Source of the DNA: JBBDYQ01 sp035553855
GTDB lineage: Bacteria; Actinomycetota; Thermoleophilia; Solirubrobacterales; Thermoleophilaceae
Length of the DNA stretch: 64,000 bases
Reading direction: 5' to 3'
Assembly (NCBI GenBank): GCA_035553855.1
Contig: DATMJO010000163.1
Coordinates: 1-64,000 of the forward strand
Of this stretch, positions 31,915-39,681 are shown in pieces (position 1 is the stretch's first letter; each line of letters starts with the position of its first letter). The translations under genes were made by a program, and so were the position numbers. The notes under the pieces are model-generated. The model was given only the letters and a program-made list of their open reading frames with translations, had not been told where the DNA came from and did not search any database.

Positions 31915-33294
31915 CTAACCGCCGGACACCGCCGCCATCTCGGCGATGGCGTGCTCGAGGTCCGCGCCGAGCTCCTCGAGCTCGCCGATCGCGTCCGGGT
32001 CGGACATGAGCCCGATGGACACGCGCCCGTCGTAGCTCATCATCGCGATGGCGAGCGCGTGGCCGGGGGACAGGAACGGGACCGGCACGATCTCCCGCAG
32101 GCGGCGCCCGAGCAGGCGGAGCGCGAATTGCGGCCCGGGCACGTTCGTGACCAGCAGGTTGTGGGCGCGGCTCGAGAACGCGACCCGCGAGGCCTGCGCG
32201 AAGATCGTCGGCGGCGCGAAGTCCTGGAGGTTCGTGAGCACCTGTGCCCCGAGTGCCTGCTTCGAGTCGCGCAGCCCCCGGGTCGCCTGAGCCACGATGC
32301 TGAGCCGCTCCACGGGCCGCTCCGCATACACGGGGAGCGGCGCGATCGTCATGCGGACATGGCTCCCGAGCGGCGCCCCGTCCGGGGGGCGGACCGATAC
32401 CGGCACGCCCGCCCGCAGGTCGAGCCCCTCGGTGCGGACATGCCTGCGGCGCAGCCAGCGGCGCAGCGCCCCCGCCACGCAGGCGATGTAGACATCGTTG
32501 AGGGAGCCGCCGAAGTCGTCCTTCGGCCGCTTGAGATCCTCCAGCGAGGCGCCGACCCAGTGCACACGGCGATGCGGGCCGGTCGGCACGTTGAGGGGCG
32601 TCTCGGGCGCGCGGTTGATCGCCGACCAGGCGACCTGGCCCAGCGCCTCTCCCGCCTCCGCGGCGCGCGCGAGCGATCGGCCGGGGGAGCGGACCGCCTG
32701 AAGCGCCGCGCTCGCGACGCGCTCGGGGCGGTGCAGGATGCCCTTGACGGCCTCGGCGACGAGCTGGGCCTGGGTCGGCTCGGGGCCCGGGTTCCATTCG
32801 CGCGGCTCGGGCACCACGTCCGCGCCCGCCTCGCCGGCGTCGAGGAGCACTGTGGTCAGGTCGACACCGGCGAGGCCGTCGACCACCGAGTGATGGACCT
32901 TCGAGACGAGCGCGCAGCGGCCGCCGTCCACGCCGTGGACGAGCCACATCTCCCACAGGGGCTTCGAGCGGTCGAGCCGCTGCGAGAAGACCCTGCCGGC
33001 GAGCGCGCGGAGCTGGTCGAGCGAGCCCGGTCGCGGAAGGGCGGTGGTGCGCACGTGGTAGCCGATGTTGAAGCGGGGGTCGTCCACCCAGAGCGGCCTT
33101 CCCATCTCGAAGCGGGGGAACGCGAGCTTCTGGCGGTAGCGGGGAACCAGGTGGAGCCTCGACTCCACGTGCGCCGCCAGCTCGTCATGCGCGGGCGCCC
33201 CACCGTCGAAGAGGAGGATGCCGCCGATGTGCATGTGCGCCCCCGAGCGCTCCTGCGCCAGGAAGGAGGCGTCGCTCGGCGTCAGCCGTTCCAT
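31915..33294 (-). CDS. WS/DGAT-type wax ester/triacylglycerol acyltransferase
   Basis: A 459-residue acyltransferase that makes triacylglycerol or wax ester from acyl-CoA, typical of lipid-storing actinobacteria. The active-site motif KVHHSVVDGLAGVDL lies at about 128-142 (HHxxxDG), the start is MERLTPSDASFLAQERSGAH, the second motif GGSLNDVYIACVAGALRRWL is present near 260, and NVPGPQFALRLLG near 380. ATG 33294 is chosen from the family start, with TACGCT ending 9 bases upstream; a longer frame begins at 33342. It is divergent from the ArsR-type gene. Confidence 0.92.
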   Translation of the reverse strand: MERLTPSDASFLAQERSGAHMHIGGILLFDGGAPAHDELAAHVESRLHLVPRYRQKLAFPRFEMGRPLWVDDPRFNIGYHVRTTALPRPGSLDQLRALAGRVFSQRLDRSKPLWEMWLVHGVDGGRCALVSKVHHSVVDGLAGVDLTTVLLDAGEAGADVVPEPREWNPGPEPTQAQLVAEAVKGILHRPERVASAALQAVRSPGRSLARAAEAGEALGQVAWSAINRAPETPLNVPTGPHRRVHWVGASLEDLKRPKDDFGGSLNDVYIACVAGALRRWLRRRHVRTEGLDLRAGVPVSVRPPDGAPLGSHVRMTIAPLPVYAERPVERLSIVAQATRGLRDSKQALGAQVLTNLQDFAPPTIFAQASRVAFSSRAHNLLVTNVPGPQFALRLLGRRLREIVPVPFLSPGHALAIAMMSYDGRVSIGLMSDPDAIGELEELGADLEHAIAEMAAVSGG

Positions 33295-33303
33295 CCCGCG
33301 GCG

Positions 33304-33334
33304 AGCGTATCGCATCGAATCCGGTCGATATCCT
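33304..33334. promoter_or_regulatory. Divergent promoters and ATCGA/TCGAT inverted repeat (acyltransferase / ArsR)
   Basis: TACGCT on the minus strand (33309-33304) serves the acyltransferase. TATCCT on the plus strand (33329-33334) serves the ArsR gene, 6 bases before its ATG. Between them ATCGA (33314-33318) and TCGAT (33325-33329) form an inverted repeat that overlaps the plus -10, a natural place for the ArsR dimer to repress itself and perhaps the acyltransferase. Confidence 0.4.
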
Positions 33335-33340
33335 TGGGGC

Positions 33341-33694
33341 ATGCCTTCGAAGCAGACCCTCGTCGACTGCTGCGTCCCGGTGGGCCATGCCCGGCTCTCC
33401 GACGGCCAGGCGGAGGAGCTCGAGCGGCTGTTTCGCTCGGTCGCCGACCGTCACCGGCTCAAGGTGCTGAGCATCCTGGCGGACGCCGACGATGCCGTCT
33501 GCGTCTGCGCGATGGTCCCCGAGCTCGGCCTCGCGCAGCCGACCGTCTCCTACCACCTCAAGCAGCTCGCCGAGGCTGGCATAGTGGAGCGCGAGAAGCG
33601 CGGCACCTACGTCTACTACCGGCTCGCTCCGGGAGCGCTGGAGCGCCTGGGTGGCCTGCTGCGCGGGTCGGAGGCCGCCGCGGGCTCGCCCTAG
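33341..33694 (+). CDS. ArsR-family metal-sensing repressor
   Basis: A 117-residue winged-helix repressor. It starts near LVDCCVPVGHARL, has the dimer helix ELERLFRSVADRHRLKVLSIL, the metal site DAVCVCAMVPELGL at about 52-65 (Cys-x-Cys as in ArsR/CadC alpha-3 sites), the recognition helix QPTVSYHLKQLAEAGIV (about 67-83) and the wing KRGTYVYYRL. It probably releases DNA on binding arsenite, cadmium or similar thiophilic metals. ATG 33341 is preferred because TATCCT ends 6 bases upstream; no metal-resistance gene lies next to it. Confidence 0.88.
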   Translation: MPSKQTLVDCCVPVGHARLSDGQAEELERLFRSVADRHRLKVLSILADADDAVCVCAMVPELGLAQPTVSYHLKQLAEAGIVEREKRGTYVYYRLAPGALERLGGLLRGSEAAAGSP

Positions 33695-33712
33695 AGCACG
33701 CCGCGCCCCGCC

Positions 33713-34552
33713 TCAGCCCGGGCGTGGGAAGTTCGACTTCATCATCGCGTCCCAGCCGCGGTCCGGGACGACCTTGCGCATCCCCAGCGTGAGCTTGGCG
33801 GACGCCGTGACCGTGTAGCGCGTCTTCGGCCGGCGCTTCGTGATCGCCTTCTCGATGGCCTTCGCCACGGTTTCGGGTCCGCCGCCGAGCTTCGCCATCG
33901 GCCCGTCGTACGCGCTGGCCGTGACCTTCGCGACCGCGCCGTTGAACTCCGCGTAGGGACCGGTGTTCTCGGTGCCCTCGAAGCTCGCGACGGCGGCCTC
34001 GCCGAAGTTCGTGAGGATGAGGCCGGGCTCGATGATCACGACGTCCACGCCGAAGCCGGCGACCTCGAAGCGCAGGGCATCCGAGAGCGCCTCGACCGCG
34101 TGCTTCGTGGCGTGGTAGACGCCCCCGCCCGGGAAGACGAGCTTGCCGCCCATCGAGGAGACGTTGACGATCCGGCCCGCGCCCGCCTCGCGCATGCCCG
34201 GCAGCACGAGCTGGCACATCCGCATCAGGCCGAAGACATTCGTCTCGAACTGGCGGCGAACCGAGTCCATCTGCACGGTCTCGACGGCGCCGGACTGGCT
34301 GTAGCCCGCGTTGTTCACGAGCGCGCCGACCGCGCCCTCCGCCGACTCGACCGCCCCGACGGCCGCCGCCATCGACGCCTCGTCGGTCACGTCGAGCCGC
34401 AACAGCCGGCAACCCTTCGCCTCGAGATCGGCGATGTCCTCGAGCTTGCGGGCCGTCGCGTAGACGGTGCGGCCCCGCGCCGCGAGGTGCTCCGCGGTGG
34501 CCCGCCCGATACCCGTGGAGCAGCCCGTGATGAGAACCGACTTCGACGCCAA
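33713..34552 (-). CDS. Short-chain dehydrogenase/reductase
   Basis: A 279-residue classical SDR. The cofactor motif is TGCSTGIG at about 9-16, LRLDVTD gives the cofactor-contacting Asp, NNAGYSQSG lies at about 80-88, the catalytic Ser is in NVSSMGG and the YHATKHA block supplies Tyr and Lys (about 146-152). This subgroup (retinol-dehydrogenase-like, GCSTGIGRAT) uses lipids or secondary alcohols. It converges on arsR with an 18-base gap and is divergent from the alcohol dehydrogenase gene. Confidence 0.85.
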   Translation of the reverse strand: MASKSVLITGCSTGIGRATAEHLAARGRTVYATARKLEDIADLEAKGCRLLRLDVTDEASMAAAVGAVESAEGAVGALVNNAGYSQSGAVETVQMDSVRRQFETNVFGLMRMCQLVLPGMREAGAGRIVNVSSMGGKLVFPGGGVYHATKHAVEALSDALRFEVAGFGVDVVIIEPGLILTNFGEAAVASFEGTENTGPYAEFNGAVAKVTASAYDGPMAKLGGGPETVAKAIEKAITKRRPKTRYTVTASAKLTLGMRKVVPDRGWDAMMKSNFPRPG

Positions 34553-34645
34553 TGGCTTACCTCTCCTCGACTGTGCTGAGGGTGAGCATACGCCCCATCG
34601 CCCGCCTGACCGCTCCGCGGGCGCGGCCTCGCGGCCGCGACCATC

Positions 34646-34651
34646 TAGGCT
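34646..34651 (+). promoter_or_regulatory. -10 element of the alcohol dehydrogenase operon (leaderless)
   Basis: TAGGCT ends 8 bases before the GTG at 34660. The same hexamer precedes the starts at 53541 and 58032. Confidence 0.45.
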
Positions 34652-34659
34652 CCCCGGCC

Positions 34660-35694
34660 GTGAAGGCCGTCACGTTCCAGGCCCCCGGCGAGGTGCGCCT
34701 CGACGACAAGCCCGAGCCCGAGGTGGATGGCCCGCAGCAGGCCGTCGTGCGGGTCGAGGCCACCGGCGTCTGCGGCAGCGACCTCCACATCTACCACGGT
34801 AGGGTCAAGATCGAGCCCGGCTTCACGATCGGCCACGAGTTCGTCGGAACGGTCGTGTCCGCGGGCGACGGCGTGACCACCGTGTCCGAGGGCGACCGCG
34901 TGCTCGGCTGCTTCTGCACCGCCTGCGGAACGTGCTTCTTCTGCCGCCACGGCTGGTTCCACAAGTGCGACTCGGGCGGGGTCTTCGGGCACGGCGCCAC
35001 GATGGGCTCGATCCAGGGAGCGCAGGCGGAGTACGTGCTCGTCCCGACGGCGAACCTGACGCTCAGGCGCGTCCCGGAGGGCATGCACGATGACGTCGCC
35101 CTGTTCGCGGGCGATGTCATGGGGACCGGCTACCACGCCGTCACCGAGGGCGGCATGCGCCCGGGCGACACGGTCGCGGTCTTCGGGCTCGGCCCGGTCG
35201 GCCTCTGCGCCGTCCAGGCTGCGCGCGCGGCGGGCGCCGCAAGGGTCATCGCCGTCGACTCGGTCGAGGACCGCCTCGCGGTCGCCGCGTCCTTCGGCGC
35301 GGACGCCGTGCACCTGGAGGTCGGCGACCCCCGCGGCGCCATCAAGGCCGCCACCGACGGACGCGGCGTGGACCTCGCGATCGACGCGGTGGGGCACCCG
35401 GCCGCCCTCGACTCCGCGATCCGCGCCGCCCGCAAGCAGGGCGCCGTCGTCGCGATCGGCGTGTACGCCGAGCACGCCGACGTCCACATGGGCCTGGCCT
35501 TCATCAAGTCGCTCACCGTGAAGGCGGGCCTCGCCAACGTGATCCGGCACGTGGACCCGGTCCTCGAGCTCCTTGCGAGCGGCGTGCTCGACCCGCGCCC
35601 GCTCGTCACCCACCACATGGGCCTCGGCGACGCCGCCGAGGCGTACGCGACATACGACCGCCGCGAGGCCCTGAAGATCGTGATGACCCCGTGA
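34660..35694 (+). CDS. Zinc-dependent alcohol dehydrogenase (MDR family)
   Basis: A 344-residue medium-chain dehydrogenase. Catalytic zinc ligands are in TGVCGSDLHIYHG (about 35-47) and the GHEFVGTV block (about 57-64). The structural zinc lobe is partly kept in GCFCTACGTCFFCRHGWFHKCD (about 86-107), and the cofactor motif is GLGPVGLCAVQAARAAG (about 174-190). It oxidises an alcohol to an aldehyde or ketone with NAD(P). The next gene, 13 bases on, is an aldehyde dehydrogenase, so the pair probably oxidises an alcohol through an aldehyde to an acid. Confidence 0.9.
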   Translation: MKAVTFQAPGEVRLDDKPEPEVDGPQQAVVRVEATGVCGSDLHIYHGRVKIEPGFTIGHEFVGTVVSAGDGVTTVSEGDRVLGCFCTACGTCFFCRHGWFHKCDSGGVFGHGATMGSIQGAQAEYVLVPTANLTLRRVPEGMHDDVALFAGDVMGTGYHAVTEGGMRPGDTVAVFGLGPVGLCAVQAARAAGAARVIAVDSVEDRLAVAASFGADAVHLEVGDPRGAIKAATDGRGVDLAIDAVGHPAALDSAIRAARKQGAVVAIGVYAEHADVHMGLAFIKSLTVKAGLANVIRHVDPVLELLASGVLDPRPLVTHHMGLGDAAEAYATYDRREALKIVMTP

Positions 35695-35707
35695 GGGAGG
35701 AGGTGAC

Positions 35708-37201
35708 ATGACCACGGCCACCATCGATGGGCTCTCGGAGCCGGCGCGGGGGTTCCTCGAACGCGGCCCGGGCCGCCTGTTCATCGGCGGCGAGTGGACC
35801 GCCCCGGCGGCGGGCGGCTCGTTCGAGACGCTCGACCCCTCGACGGGCGAGCCGATCATGCAGGTCGCCCAGGCGGGCGCGGAGGACGTCGACCGCGCCG
35901 TCGAGGCGGCGCAGCAGGCCCTCGGCGGCGCCTGGTCGGAGTTGCCCGCCCATCAGCGCGGCCTGCTCATGCACCGGCTCGCGGAGCTGATCGAGGAGCA
36001 CGGCGACGAGCTCGCCGAGCTCGAGGCGCTCGACAACGGCAAGCCGGTCAAGTACGCGCGGATGGTCGACGTGAGGCTCGCCATTCAGCATCTCCAGTAC
36101 TACGCCGGCTGGCCCACCAAGATCGAGGGCGAGACGATCCCCGTGTCCTGGCCCGACGCGTTCGTCTACACGCGCAAGGAGCCGGTCGGCGTCTGCGGCC
36201 AGATCATCCCATGGAACTTCCCCCTGCTCATGGCGGCATGGAAGCTGGCCCCCGCGCTGGCCGCGGGCTGCACCGTCGTGCTGAAGCCGGCGGAGCAGAC
36301 GCCGCTGACCGCGCTGCGCCTCGCGGAGCTGATCGGCGAGGCCGGCCTCCCGGCGGGCACGGTGAACGTGCTTACCGGAGACGGGTCGACGGGCGCCGCC
36401 ATCGTCGAGCACCCGGGGGTGGCCAAGATCGCCTTCACGGGCTCGACCGAGATCGGGCGCCGGATCGGCGAGACCTGCGGCCGCATGCTCAAGCGCGTCA
36501 CGCTCGAGCTAGGGGGCAAGTCGCCCAACATCATCCTGCCGGACGCCGACCTGCGCGCGGCCGTCGCCGGGTCTTTTCAGGCGATCTACTACAACACCGG
36601 CCAGGCGTGCAACGCGGGCTCGCGGCTCTTCGTCCACCGCGACCAGTTCGACGAGGTCGTCTCCGGCCTGTCGGAGGCGGCCTCGAAGGCACGGGTCGGC
36701 CCCGGCCTCGAGAAGGGCGTCCAGTTCGGCCCGCTCGTCTCGAAGGAGCAGGAGGAGCGCGTCCTCGCCTACATCGAGTCGGGGCGCGAGGAGGGCGCGC
36801 GCGTCGTCTGCGGCGGCGGCGCGCCCGAGGGCGCGAACGGCGGCTACTTCGTCGCCCCGACGATCTTCACCGATGCGAGCGACGAGATGCGTATCGCGCG
36901 CGAGGAGATCTTCGGGCCGGTGCTCGTGGCGATGCCGTACGACGACCTCGATGAGGTGGCCGCGCGCGCGAACGACACCGACTACGGGCTCGTGGCCGGC
37001 GTCTGGACGCGTGATGTGGGCAACGCGCACAAGCTCGCGGCGAAGCTCAAGGCAGGCTCCGTCTACATCAACGTCTGGGGCCCGTCGGACCCGGCCGCCC
37101 CGTTCGGCGGCTACAAGGCGTCGGGCATCGGCCGCGAGATGGGCCACGCGAACCTCGACGCCTACCTCGAGCTGAAGACCGTCTGGACGAGCCTCTCCTG
37201 A
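35708..37201 (+). CDS. NAD(P)-dependent aldehyde dehydrogenase
   Basis: A 497-residue aldehyde dehydrogenase. The active-site Glu is in TLELGGKSPNIILPDAD (about 264-280) and the catalytic Cys in NTGQACNAGSRLFVH (about 296-310). The N-terminal IPWNFPLLMAAWKLAPAL (about 164-181) binds cofactor with the downstream GSTEIGR. The closing FGGYKASGIGREMG is standard. GGGAGGAGG lies about 5 bases before the ATG. It is co-transcribed with the alcohol dehydrogenase; the physiological aldehyde is unknown. An 8-bp hairpin follows. Confidence 0.93.
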   Translation: MTTATIDGLSEPARGFLERGPGRLFIGGEWTAPAAGGSFETLDPSTGEPIMQVAQAGAEDVDRAVEAAQQALGGAWSELPAHQRGLLMHRLAELIEEHGDELAELEALDNGKPVKYARMVDVRLAIQHLQYYAGWPTKIEGETIPVSWPDAFVYTRKEPVGVCGQIIPWNFPLLMAAWKLAPALAAGCTVVLKPAEQTPLTALRLAELIGEAGLPAGTVNVLTGDGSTGAAIVEHPGVAKIAFTGSTEIGRRIGETCGRMLKRVTLELGGKSPNIILPDADLRAAVAGSFQAIYYNTGQACNAGSRLFVHRDQFDEVVSGLSEAASKARVGPGLEKGVQFGPLVSKEQEERVLAYIESGREEGARVVCGGGAPEGANGGYFVAPTIFTDASDEMRIAREEIFGPVLVAMPYDDLDEVAARANDTDYGLVAGVWTRDVGNAHKLAAKLKAGSVYINVWGPSDPAAPFGGYKASGIGREMGHANLDAYLELKTVWTSLS

Positions 37202-37208
37202 CGCTCAG

Positions 37209-37230
37209 CGGTCCCGGTCGGGCGGGACCG
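37209..37230. terminator. 8-bp hairpin between convergent genes
   Basis: CGGTCCCG, a 6-base loop and CGGGACCG lie 8 bases after the aldehyde dehydrogenase stop. The facing cupin gene ends at 37287. No T-run follows on either strand; a bidirectional end structure is the likely role. Confidence 0.5.
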
Positions 37231-37286
37231 CGCGGTGCCCAGCGGCGGAGGCCTCGCGGATGGGGCGAAGCCGTTGTGGCCGCCGC

Positions 37287-37721
37287 TCAGCCTTCCTGCG
37301 CGGCGTCTTTGCCCGACCCGAAGCGGCTTTCCTCGCCCTCGGGGAGCTGCCCGTCACGGCCGATGTAGCCGTCCTTGCCGCCGGCGACGACATAGACCGC
37401 GTCGCCGTCCCCCGCGTTGGCGACCTTGCGGACCGTGGCCGCGTCGACCCTGGCTACGGCGCCGGGGCCCAGCACGTGCTCGTCGCCGTCGTTGAAGGTC
37501 ATCCGGATCGTCCCCTGGTGGACGAAGTAGGTCTCCTCCTGGACCTCGTGGTAATGCCGGCCGGTCTCGTACCCGGGCGGGAGCACGATCGCGTTGATCC
37601 CGAACGCATCCACGCCGAGCGCCTTCCGGATCTTGCGGAAGCCGTAGCCCTCCCCCATGGCGTCGATGTGGCCGACGGCGTAGCCGTCGCCCTCGACGAT
37701 GTCGCCCACCTCACCCGACAC
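37287..37721 (-). CDS. Cupin-domain protein
   Basis: A 144-residue single-cupin protein. Motif 1 is PPGYETGRHYHEVQEETYFV at about 52-71, with the His, His, Glu metal ligands, and motif 2 is LGPGAVARVDAATVRKVANAG at about 86-106, where the usual last His is not obvious. Small cupins bind a metal and a small ligand or isomerise sugars; the function is open. GTG 37721 is chosen because TACATT ends 7 bases before it; TTG 37730 is an alternative. It is divergent from the acetyltransferase at 37763. Confidence 0.75.
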   Translation of the reverse strand: MSGEVGDIVEGDGYAVGHIDAMGEGYGFRKIRKALGVDAFGINAIVLPPGYETGRHYHEVQEETYFVHQGTIRMTFNDGDEHVLGPGAVARVDAATVRKVANAGDGDAVYVVAGGKDGYIGRDGQLPEGEESRFGSGKDAAQEG

Positions 37722-37728
37722 GGTGAGC

Positions 37729-37754
37729 AATGTAGCGCGACCGGCGCATACGCT
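37729..37754. promoter_or_regulatory. Divergent -10 elements for cupin and acetyltransferase genes
   Basis: TACATT on the minus strand (37734-37729) precedes the cupin GTG by 7 bases, and TACGCT on the plus strand (37749-37754) precedes the GTG at 37763 by 8 bases. Confidence 0.4.
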
Positions 37755-37762
37755 ACGCGTCA

Positions 37763-38620
37763 GTGGAACTCCGCCCGATGAGGAGAGCGGACGCCGAGGA
37801 CGCGTGGGCCGCCGGGCAGGCCGCATTCGAGGCGCGCGGCGAGCGCTGGCCCGCCTCGACCGAGCCGCCACCGCTGCGCTGGCGCCGGGGGGTGGAGCGC
37901 CTGCTCCACCTCCTCGACAGCGACCCCGGCGGCGCGTGGGTCGCCTGCGAGGGCCGGCGGATCCGCGGGATGGCCATGGCCATCGTGCGCGAGGGCATAT
38001 GGGGCCTGTCGCTCTTCGCCGTGGACCCGGGCGTGCAGGGCAACGGCGTCGGGGGCGCCCTGCTCGACCGTGCGCTCGCCTACGGCCACGGGACGCGCGG
38101 GCAGATCGTGATGTCATCGCAGGATCCACGGGCCCTGCGGCTCTACTCGCGAGCGGGCTTCCGGCTGCTGCCCGCGCTTGCGGCGTTCGGCCCCGTGGAC
38201 GCCGCCCGTCTCGAGCCCGAGGCACCCGTGCGACAGGGTATGAGCGGCGACTTCGAGATGGCGGCCAGAGTCGACCGTGAGATCCGTGGCGCCGCCCACG
38301 GGGACGACCTGCCGCACCTGGTCGAAGCGGGCTCGCTCCTGCATGTCGTCCCTGAGCGCGGCTATGTGGTCCACGCCGACGGCTCCCCGAGGCTGCTGGC
38401 CGCGCTCGACGAGGAGGCGGCACGCTCGTTGCTGGCGGTCGCGCTCGCCCACGCGCCGGAGGGCCTCGAGGCGGGGGTCCTGTCGCTCACGGCCGATCAG
38501 GGTTGGGCCATGGAGGTGGCCCTGGACGCCGGTCTCGCGCTCGAGACGAGCGGCCCGACCGCCGTGCGCGGGGAGCCCGGCCCCCTCGCCCCGTATCTGC
38601 CGAGCCCCGCCTTCCTCTGA
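37763..38620 (+). CDS. GNAT acetyltransferase with a second GNAT-like half
   Basis: A 285-residue protein. The first half is a clear GNAT domain: GIWGLSLFAVDPGVQGNGVGGALLDRALAYG at about 75-105, of which VQGNGVGGALL is the acetyl-CoA loop, followed by DPRALRLYSRAGFRLLP. The second half (about 165-285) repeats the fold weakly (LEAGVLSLTADQGWAMEVALDAG) without the CoA loop, as in tandem-GNAT enzymes in which only one half is active. The substrate is unknown. GTG 37763 fits the leaderless pattern. Confidence 0.78.
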   Translation: MELRPMRRADAEDAWAAGQAAFEARGERWPASTEPPPLRWRRGVERLLHLLDSDPGGAWVACEGRRIRGMAMAIVREGIWGLSLFAVDPGVQGNGVGGALLDRALAYGHGTRGQIVMSSQDPRALRLYSRAGFRLLPALAAFGPVDAARLEPEAPVRQGMSGDFEMAARVDREIRGAAHGDDLPHLVEAGSLLHVVPERGYVVHADGSPRLLAALDEEAARSLLAVALAHAPEGLEAGVLSLTADQGWAMEVALDAGLALETSGPTAVRGEPGPLAPYLPSPAFL

Positions 38621-38860
38621 GGATCAGCCGGGCGCGGAACCCGCGCACCGGCCTGGAGAACGACACCTCCGAAGCGGCTCTGGACGGGCGCCGGCCACGG
38701 CGCGGATGGGGCGCTAATGCGAACGCGCCAAGTCGTCAGACACCCCGTCAGTTATTCGCGGGCCCCTCGTTCCATCTGCACCGAATGGGATCCCTCACCG
38801 CTCGTCGACCGCGAGCGATCCCGATCGGACTCGACATCTATCTGGGCAAGGAGGGTCGGC

Positions 38861-38881
38861 ATGGGCTACCGCGCTTGCTGA
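38861..38881 (+). CDS. Six-codon ORF MGYRAC with perfect ribosome site
   Basis: A six-codon frame, Met-Gly-Tyr-Arg-Ala-Cys, preceded by AAGGAGG at 38848-38854 with 6 bases of spacing, the strongest ribosome site in this part of the window. It lies in the only gene-free stretch over 300 bases (38621-38957), followed 25 bases later by a very stable hairpin and then by an HFCD flavoprotein gene. It may be a regulatory leader peptide, a substrate of that flavoprotein or chance. No clear promoter was found in 38621-38850, and nothing else there was recognised. Confidence 0.4.
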   Translation: MGYRAC

Positions 38882-38906
38882 TTTGACCGGTGCAGTTCGA
38901 AGTGCG

Positions 38907-38933
38907 CGAGGGCGTCCCACCGGGGCGCCCTCG
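38907..38933 (+). terminator. 12-bp hairpin between MGYRAC ORF and flavoprotein gene
   Basis: Twelve paired positions (one G-U) with an ACC loop: 38907-38918 with 38922-38933. No T-run follows. CCGGTG at 38887-38892 can alternatively pair with CACCGG at 38918-38923, which would open the top of the hairpin. It may end the short MGYRAC transcript or act as an attenuator. Confidence 0.55.
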
Positions 38934-38944
38934 TCCGTGTCGCG

Positions 38945-38950
38945 TACCAT
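38945..38950 (+). promoter_or_regulatory. -10 element of the HFCD flavoprotein gene (leaderless)
   Basis: TACCAT ends 7 bases before the GTG at 38958, matching the element before 5120. It suggests the flavoprotein can be transcribed independently of the hairpin upstream. Confidence 0.4.
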
Positions 38951-38957
38951 CGGCGCC

Positions 38958-39620
38958 GTGAGCGCCCTCCCCGTCGACCGGCTGCTCGTGGGAATCACGG
39001 GCACACTCGGCATCTACGACTTCCTCTACTACGTCGAGGCGTTCCGCGGGACGGTCGCGAAGGAGATCCGAGTGATCCACACGCCCACGGCGTCGCGCTT
39101 CATCGACCCGCAGATCGTCTCGATGATCGTGGGCTGCGAGGTCTGGACCGACTTCTGGGACGAGCGCGACGGCGTGCGGGTCCCCCACGCGGAGCTGCCC
39201 GAGTGGGCCCAGATGTTCATCGTGATCCCGGCCACCGTCAACACGCTCTCACTCGTGGCCCGCGGCGACGCCTCCGGTCTCCTCCACGCATCCGTGCTCG
39301 GCTCGCCGCGCCCGGTCGGTTTCGTCCCGAACATGAAGCAGAGCCTCTGGCGGGCTCCCGCGACGCGGCGCAACGTCGCGCAGATGCGGGAGGACGGGCA
39401 CCTCGTGATGGACCTGGACGAGGGCGAGTACTTCCTCCAGCCGGTCGACAAGTCCCTGCCGCCGGACCCCGCGCCGTCGCCCGAGCAGATCGCGGCGTTC
39501 GTCCTCGAGCTCGCGCGCGCCTCGGGCATCGAGGCGGGCGAGGACGAGCTCCACCTCGCTCCGGCCGCAGAGGCGATCGAGCGGATCGACCGCGTGCGCC
39601 GCACCTTCGGCCAGGCCTGA
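38958..39620 (+). CDS. HFCD-family flavoprotein (PPC/peptidyl-cysteine decarboxylase-like)
   Basis: A 220-residue flavoprotein of the homo-oligomeric flavin-containing cysteine decarboxylase family (CoaC/Dfp, EpiD, MrsD). It has an N-terminal FMN strand (LLVGITGTLGIYDFLYY), a His in IRVIHTPTASRFI at about 37 where EpiD has its catalytic His, a VIPATVNT block at about 87-94 matching PASANT, and FVPNMKQSLW at about 118-127 matching the PxMNxxMW substrate clamp. CoaC is normally fused to CoaB; here it stands alone, so it may act on another cysteine-ended substrate. Which one is unknown. Confidence 0.7.
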   Translation: MSALPVDRLLVGITGTLGIYDFLYYVEAFRGTVAKEIRVIHTPTASRFIDPQIVSMIVGCEVWTDFWDERDGVRVPHAELPEWAQMFIVIPATVNTLSLVARGDASGLLHASVLGSPRPVGFVPNMKQSLWRAPATRRNVAQMREDGHLVMDLDEGEYFLQPVDKSLPPDPAPSPEQIAAFVLELARASGIEAGEDELHLAPAAEAIERIDRVRRTFGQA

Positions 39621-39645
39621 GGCAGCGTCAGGCACAAGGCCCGGA

Positions 39646-39672
39646 CTCAAGTTTCGGCTGCTCAGAGCCGAT
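39646..39672 (+). promoter_or_regulatory. FliA/WhiG-type promoter before the HD-GYP gene
   Basis: CTCA at 39646-39649 and GCCGAT at 39667-39672 are separated by 17 bases, matching the motility sigma pattern of actinobacteria (CTCA, 15-17, GCCGAA). The element ends 9 bases before the GTG at 39682. Confidence 0.5.
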
Positions 39673-39681
39673 GTTGACAGG

